Below, piece after piece: positions 7,101 through 14,127 of a DNA stretch of 18,168 nt. Source of the DNA: CAYJAD01 sp964372165 (lineage in GTDB: Bacteria > Desulfobacterota > Desulfovibrionia > Desulfovibrionales > Desulfovibrionaceae). The notes under the pieces were generated by a model. It did no database searches. It was not told the origin of the DNA and was given only the letters and a program-made list of their open reading frames with translations. The stretch covers positions 1-18,168 of the forward strand of contig CAYJPT010000040.1 in assembly GCA_964372165.1 (NCBI GenBank), given 5' to 3'. The first letter of the stretch is position 1, and each line of letters begins with the position of its first letter. Position numbers and translations under genes: made by a program.

Positions 7101-9191
7101 ATGAAAATGAAACTACTTGGTAAAGTACTTGTTTTTACTTTGATTCCCATTGCCATTGGCATGGTTTTGCTTACTGTAATTTCTTCGACCCTGTCTTCAA
7201 GAGGATTTTATAACATGGCAGATGTGCAATTGCTAGAATTTGCTAAAAAGCAGGCTTCTGAAATTGATAATATCATAAAGAATACTTTTTCACTTGGTTT
7301 AATGGTAAGTAGTACAACAGATGTTGAAAGAATTGTTGCTTTAGCAAATGCTAGTGATGGTAATTTAGAGAATTCTTTTGAATTTACAGAGGTTAGAGAA
7401 AAAGTTAATGATGTGATGGGTGAGATTGTTAAGGATTTTCCTGATATCTCATCTGCTCTCGTTGTTGCAAAAAATGGTACTTCCATAGCACACTCTAAGC
7501 CAGAAAGAGCTGGTATGGATTTAAGTAAATATCCTAGTGTTATATCTGCATTCAGTGGTAAGGATATTATTGACACAATGCTTTCACGAGCTTCTGGTAA
7601 AATGAGCGCCATGGTAGCAATTGGTATTAGTGCTGATGGTTCAAATAGTGTTGAAGGCGTTTTATTACTTGTTGTAGATATTTCTGCTATTGCTATGGAT
7701 ACAATTCAAGATGTAAAACTTATGCCTTCATCAAATATTTTCTTGGTTGACGAAGATGGTATTATGTTGATGGAAAGAGCTTTTCCAGAGTTAATTGGTA
7801 AAGATAATTCAATATATGAATATATTCGTAAGGTTTTAGAGCAAAAAACTGGTATTTTGAATTATGATTGGGAGGGTGTTGCTAAGCATACACAATTTGC
7901 CGAACTTCCAACTACAAAGTGGATTGTTGGTATTGAAACAGATGATAGTGATTATTATACTACATCTAATGAAATAAGCATTATTTTAGCTATAGCTGGC
8001 TTTGTTATTTTGTGCATTGTTGGAGGAATAATTTTTGTTGTAATAAAGAAAGTTGTAATAGTTGTTTCAAATAGTGCTAATATTGCAAGTTATGTTGCCG
8101 ATGGTAATCTTAAACTTACTCACGAACAAGAAGGGCAGTTGGATGCTGCTTTGCAAAGAGGTGATGAAGTTTCAACTTTAGCTCAAGCTTTAAAAACCAT
8201 GATTACAAATATTGCAAAAATGGTTTTTGAATCTGAAGAAAAAAGTAAAGAAGCTCAAGTTGCTGCAGATAAAGCAGCTGTTGCATCTAAGCAAGCAGAA
8301 CAATCTGCACAAGAAGCCGAGGAAAAACGGCAAAGTATTCTTATCGCTGTTGAACAATTAGAAGGCATTGTTAATAATATTGCTTCTGCTTCTGAAGAAC
8401 TTTATGCACAAATTGAGCTTTCAACTAATGGTGCGGAAGAACAATCAGCGCGTATGACTGAAACCGCCACTGCAATGGATGAAATGAATAGCACAGTACT
8501 TGAAGTTGCACAAAATTCTAGTCTTAGTGCTGAACTTGCAGAAAATACTAAAATTAAAGCCACAGATGGGGCTATAATTACACAAAAATGCCAAACTTCC
8601 ATGAACCAAGTTAAGGATGAATCATTAAAATTACGTGAAAATATGAGTGAACTTGCAAATCATGCACAATCCATTAGTGCCGTAATGGGTGTAATTTCTG
8701 ATATTGCAGATCAAACAAATTTGCTTGCATTAAATGCAGCTATTGAGGCCGCTCGAGCTGGGGAAGCTGGACGAGGATTTGCTGTTGTTGCTGATGAAGT
8801 TCGAAAGCTTGCTGAAAAAACCATAGCGTCAACCACAGATGTAGCAAATGCTATTAACTCAATACAGCAAAGTACTGAAGTTAACGTAAAACAAGTTGAT
8901 ACAGCTGTTTCTCGTATCGAAGAAGCAACTGAACTTGCTGTTGAGGGTGGACAAGCCTTGCAGGTTATTTTAGAAATGGCAGAGCAAAGTGCCGATGGAA
9001 TTCGTGCTATAGCAACAGCTAGTGAACAGCAGTCAGCAACATCAGATGAAGTTGCAAGCTCCATTGGCGCAGTATCTTCTATTGCCAGTAATACAGCAAG
9101 TGCTATGAATGAAGCAGCTCAAGCTATCAGTGCTTTGTCAGAACAAGCACAGCAACTTTCAACACTTGTAGAAAATCTAAAAAATAGTTAG
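7101..9191 (+). CDS. Methyl-accepting chemotaxis protein with periplasmic dCache-type sensor
   Basis: The 696-residue chemoreceptor begins at an ATG preceded by AAGGAAGAG. It has a membrane segment at about 8-30, a periplasmic double-Cache-like ligand domain at about 35-285, a second membrane segment at 292-315, a HAMP region at 316-370 and a long cytoplasmic coiled coil. The signalling tip at about 534-573 carries the invariant DQTNLLALNAAIEAARAGE and the following GRGFAVVADEVRKLAEKT sequence that contacts CheA and CheW. There is no C-terminal CheR/CheB-binding pentapeptide; the protein ends in ENLKNS. It should sense a small periplasmic ligand, unknown here, and control flagellar swimming or a related behaviour. 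It is transcribed alone: terminators lie on both sides and no other che gene is in view. Confidence 0.96.
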   Translation: MKMKLLGKVLVFTLIPIAIGMVLLTVISSTLSSRGFYNMADVQLLEFAKKQASEIDNIIKNTFSLGLMVSSTTDVERIVALANASDGNLENSFEFTEVREKVNDVMGEIVKDFPDISSALVVAKNGTSIAHSKPERAGMDLSKYPSVISAFSGKDIIDTMLSRASGKMSAMVAIGISADGSNSVEGVLLLVVDISAIAMDTIQDVKLMPSSNIFLVDEDGIMLMERAFPELIGKDNSIYEYIRKVLEQKTGILNYDWEGVAKHTQFAELPTTKWIVGIETDDSDYYTTSNEISIILAIAGFVILCIVGGIIFVVIKKVVIVVSNSANIASYVADGNLKLTHEQEGQLDAALQRGDEVSTLAQALKTMITNIAKMVFESEEKSKEAQVAADKAAVASKQAEQSAQEAEEKRQSILIAVEQLEGIVNNIASASEELYAQIELSTNGAEEQSARMTETATAMDEMNSTVLEVAQNSSLSAELAENTKIKATDGAIITQKCQTSMNQVKDESLKLRENMSELANHAQSISAVMGVISDIADQTNLLALNAAIEAARAGEAGRGFAVVADEVRKLAEKTIASTTDVANAINSIQQSTEVNVKQVDTAVSRIEEATELAVEGGQALQVILEMAEQSADGIRAIATASEQQSATSDEVASSIGAVSSIASNTASAMNEAAQAISALSEQAQQLSTLVENLKNS

Positions 9192-9199
9192 CAATATGG

Positions 9200-9279
9200 G
9201 AATCACCAATTAAGCTGGTGATTCTTACTGTAACAATAATGAGTCAGAATAGCTTTTTATGGGCTGTTCTGACTTTTTT
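9200..9279 (+). terminator. Tandem hairpins terminating the chemoreceptor gene
   Basis: The first hairpin is a perfect 9-bp stem GAATCACCA/TGGTGATTC (9200-9208 with 9216-9224) without a T tract. The second is a 12-bp stem with one G-U pair (9242-9253 with 9263-9274), followed by six T from 9274 to 9279, a standard Rho-independent terminator. The arrangement begins 8 nt after the stop codon. Confidence 0.85.
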
Positions 9280-9800
9280 GTGGGATAATCTTTGACTTGC
9301 TGCTAACTTCAAATACACCTTTCAAGGGTCCTGCACAATTATTTTTTAGTTCTATTTTTATGCTTTTGCAGTAAATTTGCATTTATTTAAAAATCTACTT
9401 GTGCAGGACAAAAGCCTCAAAAATCAATCATTTAACGGCGAAGCAAAGCTCCACCTATTCTTGATTTTTGGTCGCATTGGCTATCGTCAACGCTCCAAAA
9501 GACTACACACAATGAATTATGCAGGAGTCTTCTTTCGGGGAAGCAGGAAGTTTAATTGTTTATGGAAATTTAGCTTATGTTGTTTGTTTTTTTATTTTAT
9601 CTTTACAGTCAGTGAGTATATAATTTTTCAGCTTCGGCTAGATTAACAATATTTTCTCATTATTTCTGTCTTCTACAGTAAGAAAAATAGATTTTACACT
9701 TGGCGGACGCCAAAGTATCTTCAGAGTGGGGGGCTAAGTTGTAAAAAAAAGTAGAAAAGAGTGTTTTTATCGACAGAATTAGTTGGTATTGCGATATTTG
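9280..9800. other. Gene-poor interval rich in inverted repeats
   Basis: No frame here has a ribosome site or recognisable protein. It holds a series of perfect inverted repeats: 11 bp at 9328-9338 with 9399-9409, 10 bp at 9418-9427 with 9461-9470, and 6 bp with a 2-nt centre at 9700-9713 (TTGGCG/CGCCAA). Its codon-like composition and stop density look like decayed or never-coding sequence. A plus-strand frame at 9377-9646 (89 codons) is probably chance. On the minus strand, the T-rich stretch read from about 9760 to 9742 may end the glycosyltransferase transcript. Confidence 0.5.
9328..9409. repeat. 11-bp perfect inverted repeat bounding an 82-bp element
   Basis: GTCCTGCACAA at 9328-9338 is the exact reverse complement of TTGTGCAGGAC at 9399-9409, with 60 AT-rich bases between them. 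The arms are much more GC-rich than their surroundings. This could be a miniature mobile-element remnant, a small structured RNA or a protein-binding site. No target-site duplication is evident. Confidence 0.55.
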
Positions 9801-10733
9801 CTAGGTACGCTTTATGTTTTTTGCAAATTCAGGATATTTTGTTTGTATTTTTAATTTTGCTATACTTTCATTGCGTATATACACTTCAGGGCTACTTAAT
9901 GCTACTTTTCCTTTTCTGTCGTGGACTATATATTTATCTATGGGGAAATGTTGAAAACTATGACCGCTTAAATGTAAATCTCTAAACCATTGAACGCCTG
10001 TATCAAGGTTTACTACATGTTCCCAGTCTTCACCAATTTTTGCACCTGAGGCAAATTGCCCCCCCAATGGACGAGCTTTGCCGTATGGTATAGTATCTGG
10101 CCGTGCTTTTTGTAAGTTCACCATCATACACCACTCATTTATTCGACATTCAGGCAGTGGCCATGGCCTATCCCAAAACTCTTGTTTTAGCCCCAAATTA
10201 TAAGCTCGACGGTTATTATAGTCCATATTTTGATTGTAAATATACATAAGTTGATGATATTTAGGCTTAAATTCAGTATATTTTTCTGAAGTGCAAATAT
10301 TCATTTGTCCAGCCGGACACCACCAGCATTGCCCAAGTTCACCAATGGCAGTGTTTTCTTTAATATTTAGTAGATATTCAGAAACAATGTCACCTAACAC
10401 TTCAATGTCATTATGTATAAGCAAAGCAAATTTTTTGTTACTATTTTCAAAACCATATTGATAGCGCATGGATAGACGATAGTTTTCATCTTGAAGCTTA
10501 TCTTCACACACACTATTGCTGGATAACCAGTATGGCAATGAGAAATAAACGATACTTTCTGATAAATAATCTAAGAGAGCATCATGATTGTTGCGGTCAA
10601 AATCTGACTTTGCCCGCTCTTCATGAAAATAAATTTTATCAATATGTTGACCGCAATGTTCAAGTAAGGAAAGTATGGATAAGGCTGTTTGCCATGGCTT
10701 TGCAAAAACATTAATAAGTACATCTATCTTCAT
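9801..10733 (-). CDS. GT-A-like (family 2-type) glycosyltransferase, putative
   Basis: The 310-residue protein starts at an ATG with AAGGG 7 nt upstream. Residues 3-35 have the pattern of a GT-A nucleotide-sugar-binding start (a DVLINVF strand, then a helix ending in LLEHCG, then IDKIYFHEE). LLIHNDIEV at 104-112 has HND where family 2 enzymes carry the metal-binding DxD. Residues 133-260 are rich in W, C and aromatic residues and may form the acceptor side. No signal peptide or membrane helix is visible, so it should act in the cytoplasm, perhaps on LPS or capsule glycans. It lies 19 nt downstream of a tRNA-Arg gene on the same strand with no terminator between, so it may be transcribed from the tRNA promoter. 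The fold assignment is by pattern only; substrate and linkage are unknown. Confidence 0.6.
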   Translation of the reverse strand: MKIDVLINVFAKPWQTALSILSLLEHCGQHIDKIYFHEERAKSDFDRNNHDALLDYLSESIVYFSLPYWLSSNSVCEDKLQDENYRLSMRYQYGFENSNKKFALLIHNDIEVLGDIVSEYLLNIKENTAIGELGQCWWCPAGQMNICTSEKYTEFKPKYHQLMYIYNQNMDYNNRRAYNLGLKQEFWDRPWPLPECRINEWCMMVNLQKARPDTIPYGKARPLGGQFASGAKIGEDWEHVVNLDTGVQWFRDLHLSGHSFQHFPIDKYIVHDRKGKVALSSPEVYIRNESIAKLKIQTKYPEFAKNIKRT

Positions 10734-10752
10734 GCTAAGCCCTTGAAATTAA

Positions 10753-10829
10753 TGGCGCGCCCGGGAAGATTCGAACTCCCGACCAAGAGCTTAGAAGGCT
10801 CCTGCTCTGTCCAACTGAGCTACGGGCGC
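10753..10829 (-). tRNA. tRNA-Arg (anticodon UCU)
   Basis: Read on the minus strand, the 77 nt fold as a complete tRNA: a 7-bp acceptor stem GCGCCCG/CGGGCGC, a 4-bp D stem GCTC/GAGC, a 5-bp anticodon stem GGAGC/GCTCT around the loop CTTCTAA, a 5-nt variable loop, a T stem GGGAG/CTTCC with loop TTCGAAT, discriminator G and an encoded CCA. Anticodon TCT reads AGA (and AGG by wobble), common arginine codons in an AT-rich genome. Confidence 0.97.
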
Positions 10830-10865
10830 AATTTTTAGTGATTTGCAATTTCCTGCGGTAGGGGA

Positions 10866-10894
10866 ACAATATACTTTCGGTATGTTATGGTCAA
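10866..10894 (-). promoter_or_regulatory. Candidate promoter of the tRNA-Arg gene
   Basis: On the minus strand TTGACC (10889-10894) and TATTGT (10866-10871) are separated by 17 nt. They match five of six and four of six sigma-70 consensus bases, about 37 bases upstream of the tRNA. TATATT (10868-10873) is an overlapping alternative -10 with a shorter spacer. Confidence 0.55.
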
Positions 10895-11029
10895 GTGACT
10901 TTTTAGTTAAACAAAAAAATATTACTTGATGAAACTGTTTGCATAATAAATCAGCATTTCCTTAAGATAAAAGATGTTATTCATTTTATAAAATAATTAA
11001 TTAAAAAAATAAAATAATGATATATTTTA
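10895..11029. other. Very AT-rich divergent intergenic segment
   Basis: This lies between the leftward tRNA promoter and the rightward perR promoter and consists mostly of A and T runs (for example 10991-11020). I see no gene or strong hairpin. It is part of the 329-base gene-free gap between the tRNA and perR. Confidence 0.5.
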
Positions 11030-11058
11030 TTGACATTCATACTTTTTGGTAATAGTTT
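11030..11058 (+). promoter_or_regulatory. Candidate perR promoter
   Basis: A perfect -35 element TTGACA (11030-11035) is followed after 17 nt by TAGTTT (11053-11058), a weak -10. Transcription from here would give a leader of roughly 95 nt before perR. Confidence 0.5.
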
Positions 11059-11125
11059 TCATTAAGGAAAAGTTTTTAGTGATAAAATTATTAAGCTATT
11101 AAGTTTTATCTTGAATGTATTGTCT

Positions 11126-11137
11126 ACATTATAATGT
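11126..11137. promoter_or_regulatory. Palindrome ACATTATAATGT, possible PerR/Fur-family operator
   Basis: This is a perfect 12-bp palindrome 21 nt upstream of the perR start codon. It contains ATTATAAT, which resembles one half of the classic Bacillus Per box (TTATAATnATTATAA), but the second half is not conserved next to it. Its position between the promoter and the gene suits autoregulation; this is inferred. Confidence 0.35.
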
Positions 11138-11158
11138 TTATTTTTGCATGGGGGAAGT

Positions 11159-11545
11159 ATGTCACAAAGCAGGATGACACAACAACGTTCAATTATTTTA
11201 GAGGAACTTCGCAAAGTAAAGTCTCACCCAACTGCTGATGAATTGTATGGCATGGTCCGTAAGCGTTTACCACGTATTAGTCTTGGTACTGTTTATCGCA
11301 ACTTAGATTTTTTGGCAGAAACGGGAGAAATCTTAAAGCTTGAATCAGCAGGAAGCATCAAGCGTTTTGATGGTGACACCTCTTGGCATCAGCATGTGCG
11401 TTGCACTCATTGTGGGCGTATTGGTGATGTGATGCCTTCGCAAATGCCTCCCAGTTTTGATAATGTGCAAGCAAATGATTTTTTAATTACAGGTGCTCGT
11501 ATTGAATATGAGGGTACTTGCAAATGCTGCCTTAATACAAATTAA
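11159..11545 (+). CDS. perR: Fur-family peroxide-sensing repressor, PerR type
   Basis: The 128-residue protein is a Fur-family metalloregulator. I chose the ATG at 11159, preceded by GGGGGAAG, over an in-frame TTG at 11144 that would swallow this ribosome site. The winged helix (about 1-65) includes TADELY and the recognition segment RISLGTVYRNLDFL. All regulatory-site ligands of Bacillus PerR are present at a constant offset of 14 residues: H23, D71, H77, H79 and D90 for H37, D85, H91, H93 and D104. The structural zinc site is C82/C85 with C121/C124, and C123 is an extra cysteine. Aspartate at position 90 is the residue typical of peroxide-sensitive PerR. It should repress oxidative-stress genes with bound iron or manganese and be inactivated by peroxide through histidine oxidation. 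It has its own terminator; rubredoxin follows. Confidence 0.9.
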   Translation: MSQSRMTQQRSIILEELRKVKSHPTADELYGMVRKRLPRISLGTVYRNLDFLAETGEILKLESAGSIKRFDGDTSWHQHVRCTHCGRIGDVMPSQMPPSFDNVQANDFLITGARIEYEGTCKCCLNTN

Positions 11546-11566
11546 CAAATTTGCAGTTATAATCTG

Positions 11567-11640
11567 TTTTAGATTTTACGATCTAAAAATTATAAAAAAC
11601 TACTGGAAATAATGCTTATGCTACTTTCAGTAGTTTTTTT
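11567..11640 (+). terminator. perR terminator region (two hairpins)
   Basis: An 8-bp inverted repeat TTTTAGAT/ATCTAAAA (11567-11574 with 11581-11588) is followed by a 12-bp stem AAAAAACTACTG/CAGTAGTTTTTT (11594-11605 with 11628-11639) that runs into a T tract continuing to about 11642. The second is a good Rho-independent terminator and separates perR from the rubredoxin gene. Confidence 0.8.
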
Positions 11641-11673
11641 TTGTTCTATTTGAACTTTGCAAACTTATTATAG

Positions 11674-11702
11674 TTTACTCTCAAAAAATATTGTGTTATG
11701 AT
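11674..11702 (+). promoter_or_regulatory. Candidate promoter of the rubredoxin gene
   Basis: An extended -10 element TGT-TATGAT (hexamer 11697-11702) lies 17 nt after TTTACT (11674-11679). Five of six -10 bases match consensus, as does the TG dinucleotide. It would give a leader of about 190 nt. The rest of the gap up to the gene contains no clear terminator or second gene. Confidence 0.5.
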
Positions 11703-11895
11703 ACTAACGTATTGCTGTGATGTTTTTTGCAAAATGCAAATCTATTCATACAAATATTTTTTGGATTATAGAAAAAGCAGCTAAAAAACAATTTTACAGC
11801 ATAGGCATGATTAGTTTTTGAATCTAAATGGCTTAAACTATGATAAAGGTGTTGTTTAGGTTCAAATAAATAGTGAAATATTAAGGAGGGATTTT

Positions 11896-12075
11896 ATGAC
11901 AGAAGCAAAAGATATGTGGCGCTGCCAAATTGTTAATTGTGGCTATGTTTATGACCCCGATCGAGGTGATAAAAGACGTAAGGTTCCACCAAATACTAAG
12001 TTTGAAGATTTGCCGGAGGACTGGTGTTGTCCAGTATGTAAGGCTAGTAAAAAAAGTTTTTTAGCAATGGGCTAA
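11896..12075 (+). CDS. rdl: Rubredoxin, type 2 / Rdl-like (C-x4-C variant)
   Basis: This 59-residue protein is missing from simple ORF calls because of its size. It begins at an ATG with AAGGAGGG 8 nt upstream, an excellent ribosome site. It has the rubredoxin fold signature GYVYDP followed by FEDLPEDW and CPVC. The metal ligands should be C10 and C15 (C-x4-C rather than the usual C-x2-C) with C45 and C48; C44 is an additional cysteine. The C-x4-C spacing is known from Desulfovibrio type-2 rubredoxins and Rdl proteins, small iron electron carriers linked to oxygen and peroxide defence in anaerobes. Being next to perR supports that role. It has its own promoter candidate and a strong terminator, so it is probably a single-gene unit. 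Confidence 0.93.
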   Translation: MTEAKDMWRCQIVNCGYVYDPDRGDKRRKVPPNTKFEDLPEDWCCPVCKASKKSFLAMG

Positions 12076-12082
12076 TAAAGTA

Positions 12083-12130
12083 AAAACAAAGCCCCAAGGC
12101 CTTTAGTCTTGGGGCTTTGTTTTGTTTTTT
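12083..12130 (+). terminator. Rubredoxin gene terminator
   Basis: A perfect 16-bp stem (12083-12098 with 12108-12123, core GCCCCAAG/CTTGGGGC) with a 9-nt loop is followed by a T-rich tract, starting 8 nt after the stop codon. Confidence 0.93.
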
Positions 12131-12171
12131 ATAATTGTTACAATTAATAATATAAAGTCTTTTGTGGTGTT

Positions 12172-12218
12172 GGTTATAATTTTATGGTAAAAATCAAAAA
12201 AAGTGATTCATTATAACC
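12172..12218. repeat. 9-bp inverted repeat upstream of the AsmA-like gene
   Basis: GGTTATAAT (12172-12180) is the exact reverse complement of ATTATAACC (12210-12218), with 29 nt between. It lies 121 nt before the AsmA-like start, in the only space available for that gene's promoter. It could be a binding site for a dimeric regulator or a chance match in AT-rich DNA. Confidence 0.35.
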
Positions 12219-12338
12219 TGCAACCTTTAATTAATAGGCTATAAAACTATTTACACCAGAATTATTATTTATTTATCAAAATGAGTAAGCAATACAAAAA
12301 TCCCACTTTACACTTAGCATTGTTTTTATGAGGTATTT

Positions 12339-13979
12339 ATGAAAAAAAAATTTTGGACTTTGGGATTGGTAATTTATATTATTTATGCTCGATTATTAGT
12401 ATTTGTACGCTTATGTAAACCAAGTTCCATGAGTGCAAAAATAACTCAAATATTATACAAAGCTTGCGGTGAAAAATTTATTATCGAACAAATCCCCAAA
12501 ATCTCTTTAATTCCTTTCACAATACATTTTGATATTATAAAGTGGGATAAAGGTGAGGAAGGTGAGTTAAGCACACTTTTTACGGTTAAAAACAGCTACA
12601 TAGAAATGCAATTTACTTCTTTATTAAGTAGTAAAATCATTATAAATCAAATAGTGCTGGATAGTCCTACAATAAATATTGCCCAAAACAGTAGTTGGTC
12701 AAAATCACAATCAATCATATATAATCTAAATAGCATATTCTCATTACCGCTTGTTATTTCAAAAATTGAAATGACTAATGCTCAAATATATATTGAGCAC
12801 ATCAATTGTTCCACTATAAAAATTTCCAACGCAAACATTATTATAAATGATTTTGCATATGATAGTATCGTTTCTATTGAAGCAAAAATGCTTATGGAAA
12901 TTGAAAAATATAATTTACAAACAGAATTGCATTTATGCACCCAAGCGACCATTAATGAAAAAACTATTTGTCTTGATAACATAAATTTACGATATACTTC
13001 CAAAGGTGAAGCTGATGATAAAAATAAATACTTTTTTGAATCTAAATCTAATTTGCAATTTAACTTTAACGAAAATATTTGTATAAGTGGTAAGATAAAT
13101 ATTGATGAAATTACTTTAGAAGACTTATTCATTCAGTATAATAAAATACAAGGCCTTCATGCGCTTAAAACCAACTTAGAGCCAAGCATTTATCCTGAGC
13201 TTGATCTGAAACTAGAAATTGATTGCATCAAATTATATGATATTAATTGTCATAAATTTATTTTACAAATTAATTCTGATGATAAAAGTAATGGTAAGTA
13301 TTATTTTGATTTAGTGCAAATGGATTGCGCATATTTTGACATTATTAAAGCAAAAGCTAGTATTGAATTACCAAGTATGTTAATGCGCAATGAAGGTGTG
13401 ATAAATAATCTTAATTTGAAGCCTTTGCTGAATGCATTACAGTTTTCTACAAGTATGGACACTACTCTTGATTTACATTGGGAATTAGCTATGTTGGCTG
13501 TGTCTAATAAAGATATTGTTGAAACAATGCGGGGAGTTGTAATGGTTCATAGCAATGAAATATTTTTTCAAGATGGCATAGCTATTCCAACAAATCCCAT
13601 AACAAAGCCTATTTATTTTCATGAGTTTACAAATTTAACCTTACCCTTACAAATAGCAAATGGTAATGCTCAAATAGATGGATCTACTCTTGAAGGTAAA
13701 AGTGTAACTATGTATGGAGCAGGAATTATAAGCTTGTTACAACAAAAATTAGATTTAAAGCTTGATGTTAAAACTTTAAACACCATAATACCAATCAACA
13801 TCACTGGCTTTATATATAATCCAATTTGTGTAGTTGATCCTATATGGATTGCAAAGGCATTGGTTAATTTACCAACAACTTTATTAAAACAGGGAGTTAA
13901 TGCTGGAATTGGAGCCAATAAAATTTTATATGATGTTGGAAAGGGAGCAGGTAGACTTATTAAAGGTATTTTTAAATGA
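12339..13979 (+). CDS. AsmA-like envelope protein
   Basis: The 546-residue protein starts at an ATG with GAGG close upstream. Residues 5-24 form one N-terminal membrane segment; the rest is a long series of alternating beta strands (NIDEITLEDL, ELDLKLEIDC and similar). The C-terminal third has features of the AsmA family: a KLDLKLDVKTLN strand, an IPINITGFIYNPI motif of the kind usual near AsmA ends, and a glycine-rich amphipathic tail (GKGAGRLIKGIFK). AsmA-like proteins are anchored in the inner membrane and extend through the periplasm, where larger members bridge lipid transport to the outer membrane; short ones influence outer-membrane assembly and LPS. The product is rich in isoleucine, asparagine and lysine, in line with strong AT bias. 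It stands alone between the rubredoxin terminator and convergent typA. Family call is moderate; role inferred. Confidence 0.68.
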   Translation: MKKKFWTLGLVIYIIYARLLVFVRLCKPSSMSAKITQILYKACGEKFIIEQIPKISLIPFTIHFDIIKWDKGEEGELSTLFTVKNSYIEMQFTSLLSSKIIINQIVLDSPTINIAQNSSWSKSQSIIYNLNSIFSLPLVISKIEMTNAQIYIEHINCSTIKISNANIIINDFAYDSIVSIEAKMLMEIEKYNLQTELHLCTQATINEKTICLDNINLRYTSKGEADDKNKYFFESKSNLQFNFNENICISGKINIDEITLEDLFIQYNKIQGLHALKTNLEPSIYPELDLKLEIDCIKLYDINCHKFILQINSDDKSNGKYYFDLVQMDCAYFDIIKAKASIELPSMLMRNEGVINNLNLKPLLNALQFSTSMDTTLDLHWELAMLAVSNKDIVETMRGVVMVHSNEIFFQDGIAIPTNPITKPIYFHEFTNLTLPLQIANGNAQIDGSTLEGKSVTMYGAGIISLLQQKLDLKLDVKTLNTIIPINITGFIYNPICVVDPIWIAKALVNLPTTLLKQGVNAGIGANKILYDVGKGAGRLIKGIFK

Positions 13980-14064
13980 TTCTGCTAATAGTTTAGACGC
14001 ATACAATATGTTTTATATCTGATGGCTGCCTAGTCGACAATTTGAAAGATGATGAATGACTGGA

Positions 14065-14122
14065 ATAAAAAAGTCAGCCTTTTTTAATAAATATTTTAAC
14101 GTATTTTTTAAAAAAGGCTGAC
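14065..14122 (-). terminator. Terminator between convergent AsmA-like gene and typA
   Basis: A perfect 15-bp stem GTCAGCCTTTTTTAA/TTAAAAAAGGCTGAC (14073-14087 with 14108-14122) begins 5 nt after the typA stop codon. Read on the minus strand it is followed by six T, so it is a canonical terminator for typA. It may also stop the AsmA-like transcript coming the other way, though that side lacks a T tract outside the stem. Confidence 0.88.
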
Positions 14123-14127
14123 AAATA

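Noticed and set aside
9377..9646. Plus-strand frame of 89 codons
   Set aside because: No ribosome site, no recognisable domain, and it crosses the inverted-repeat elements.
10753..10829. tRNA-Arg as the attachment site of an integrated element
   Set aside because: No integrase, no second copy of the tRNA 3' end and no phage-like gene are visible in the window.
11144..11158. TTG start giving PerR five extra residues
   Set aside because: It would place the ribosome site GGGGGAAG inside the gene; the ATG at 11159 fits the family length.
12172..12218. Per box upstream of the AsmA-like gene
   Set aside because: The left half TTATAAT matches but the adjacent right half does not, and the inverted partner is 29 nt away.
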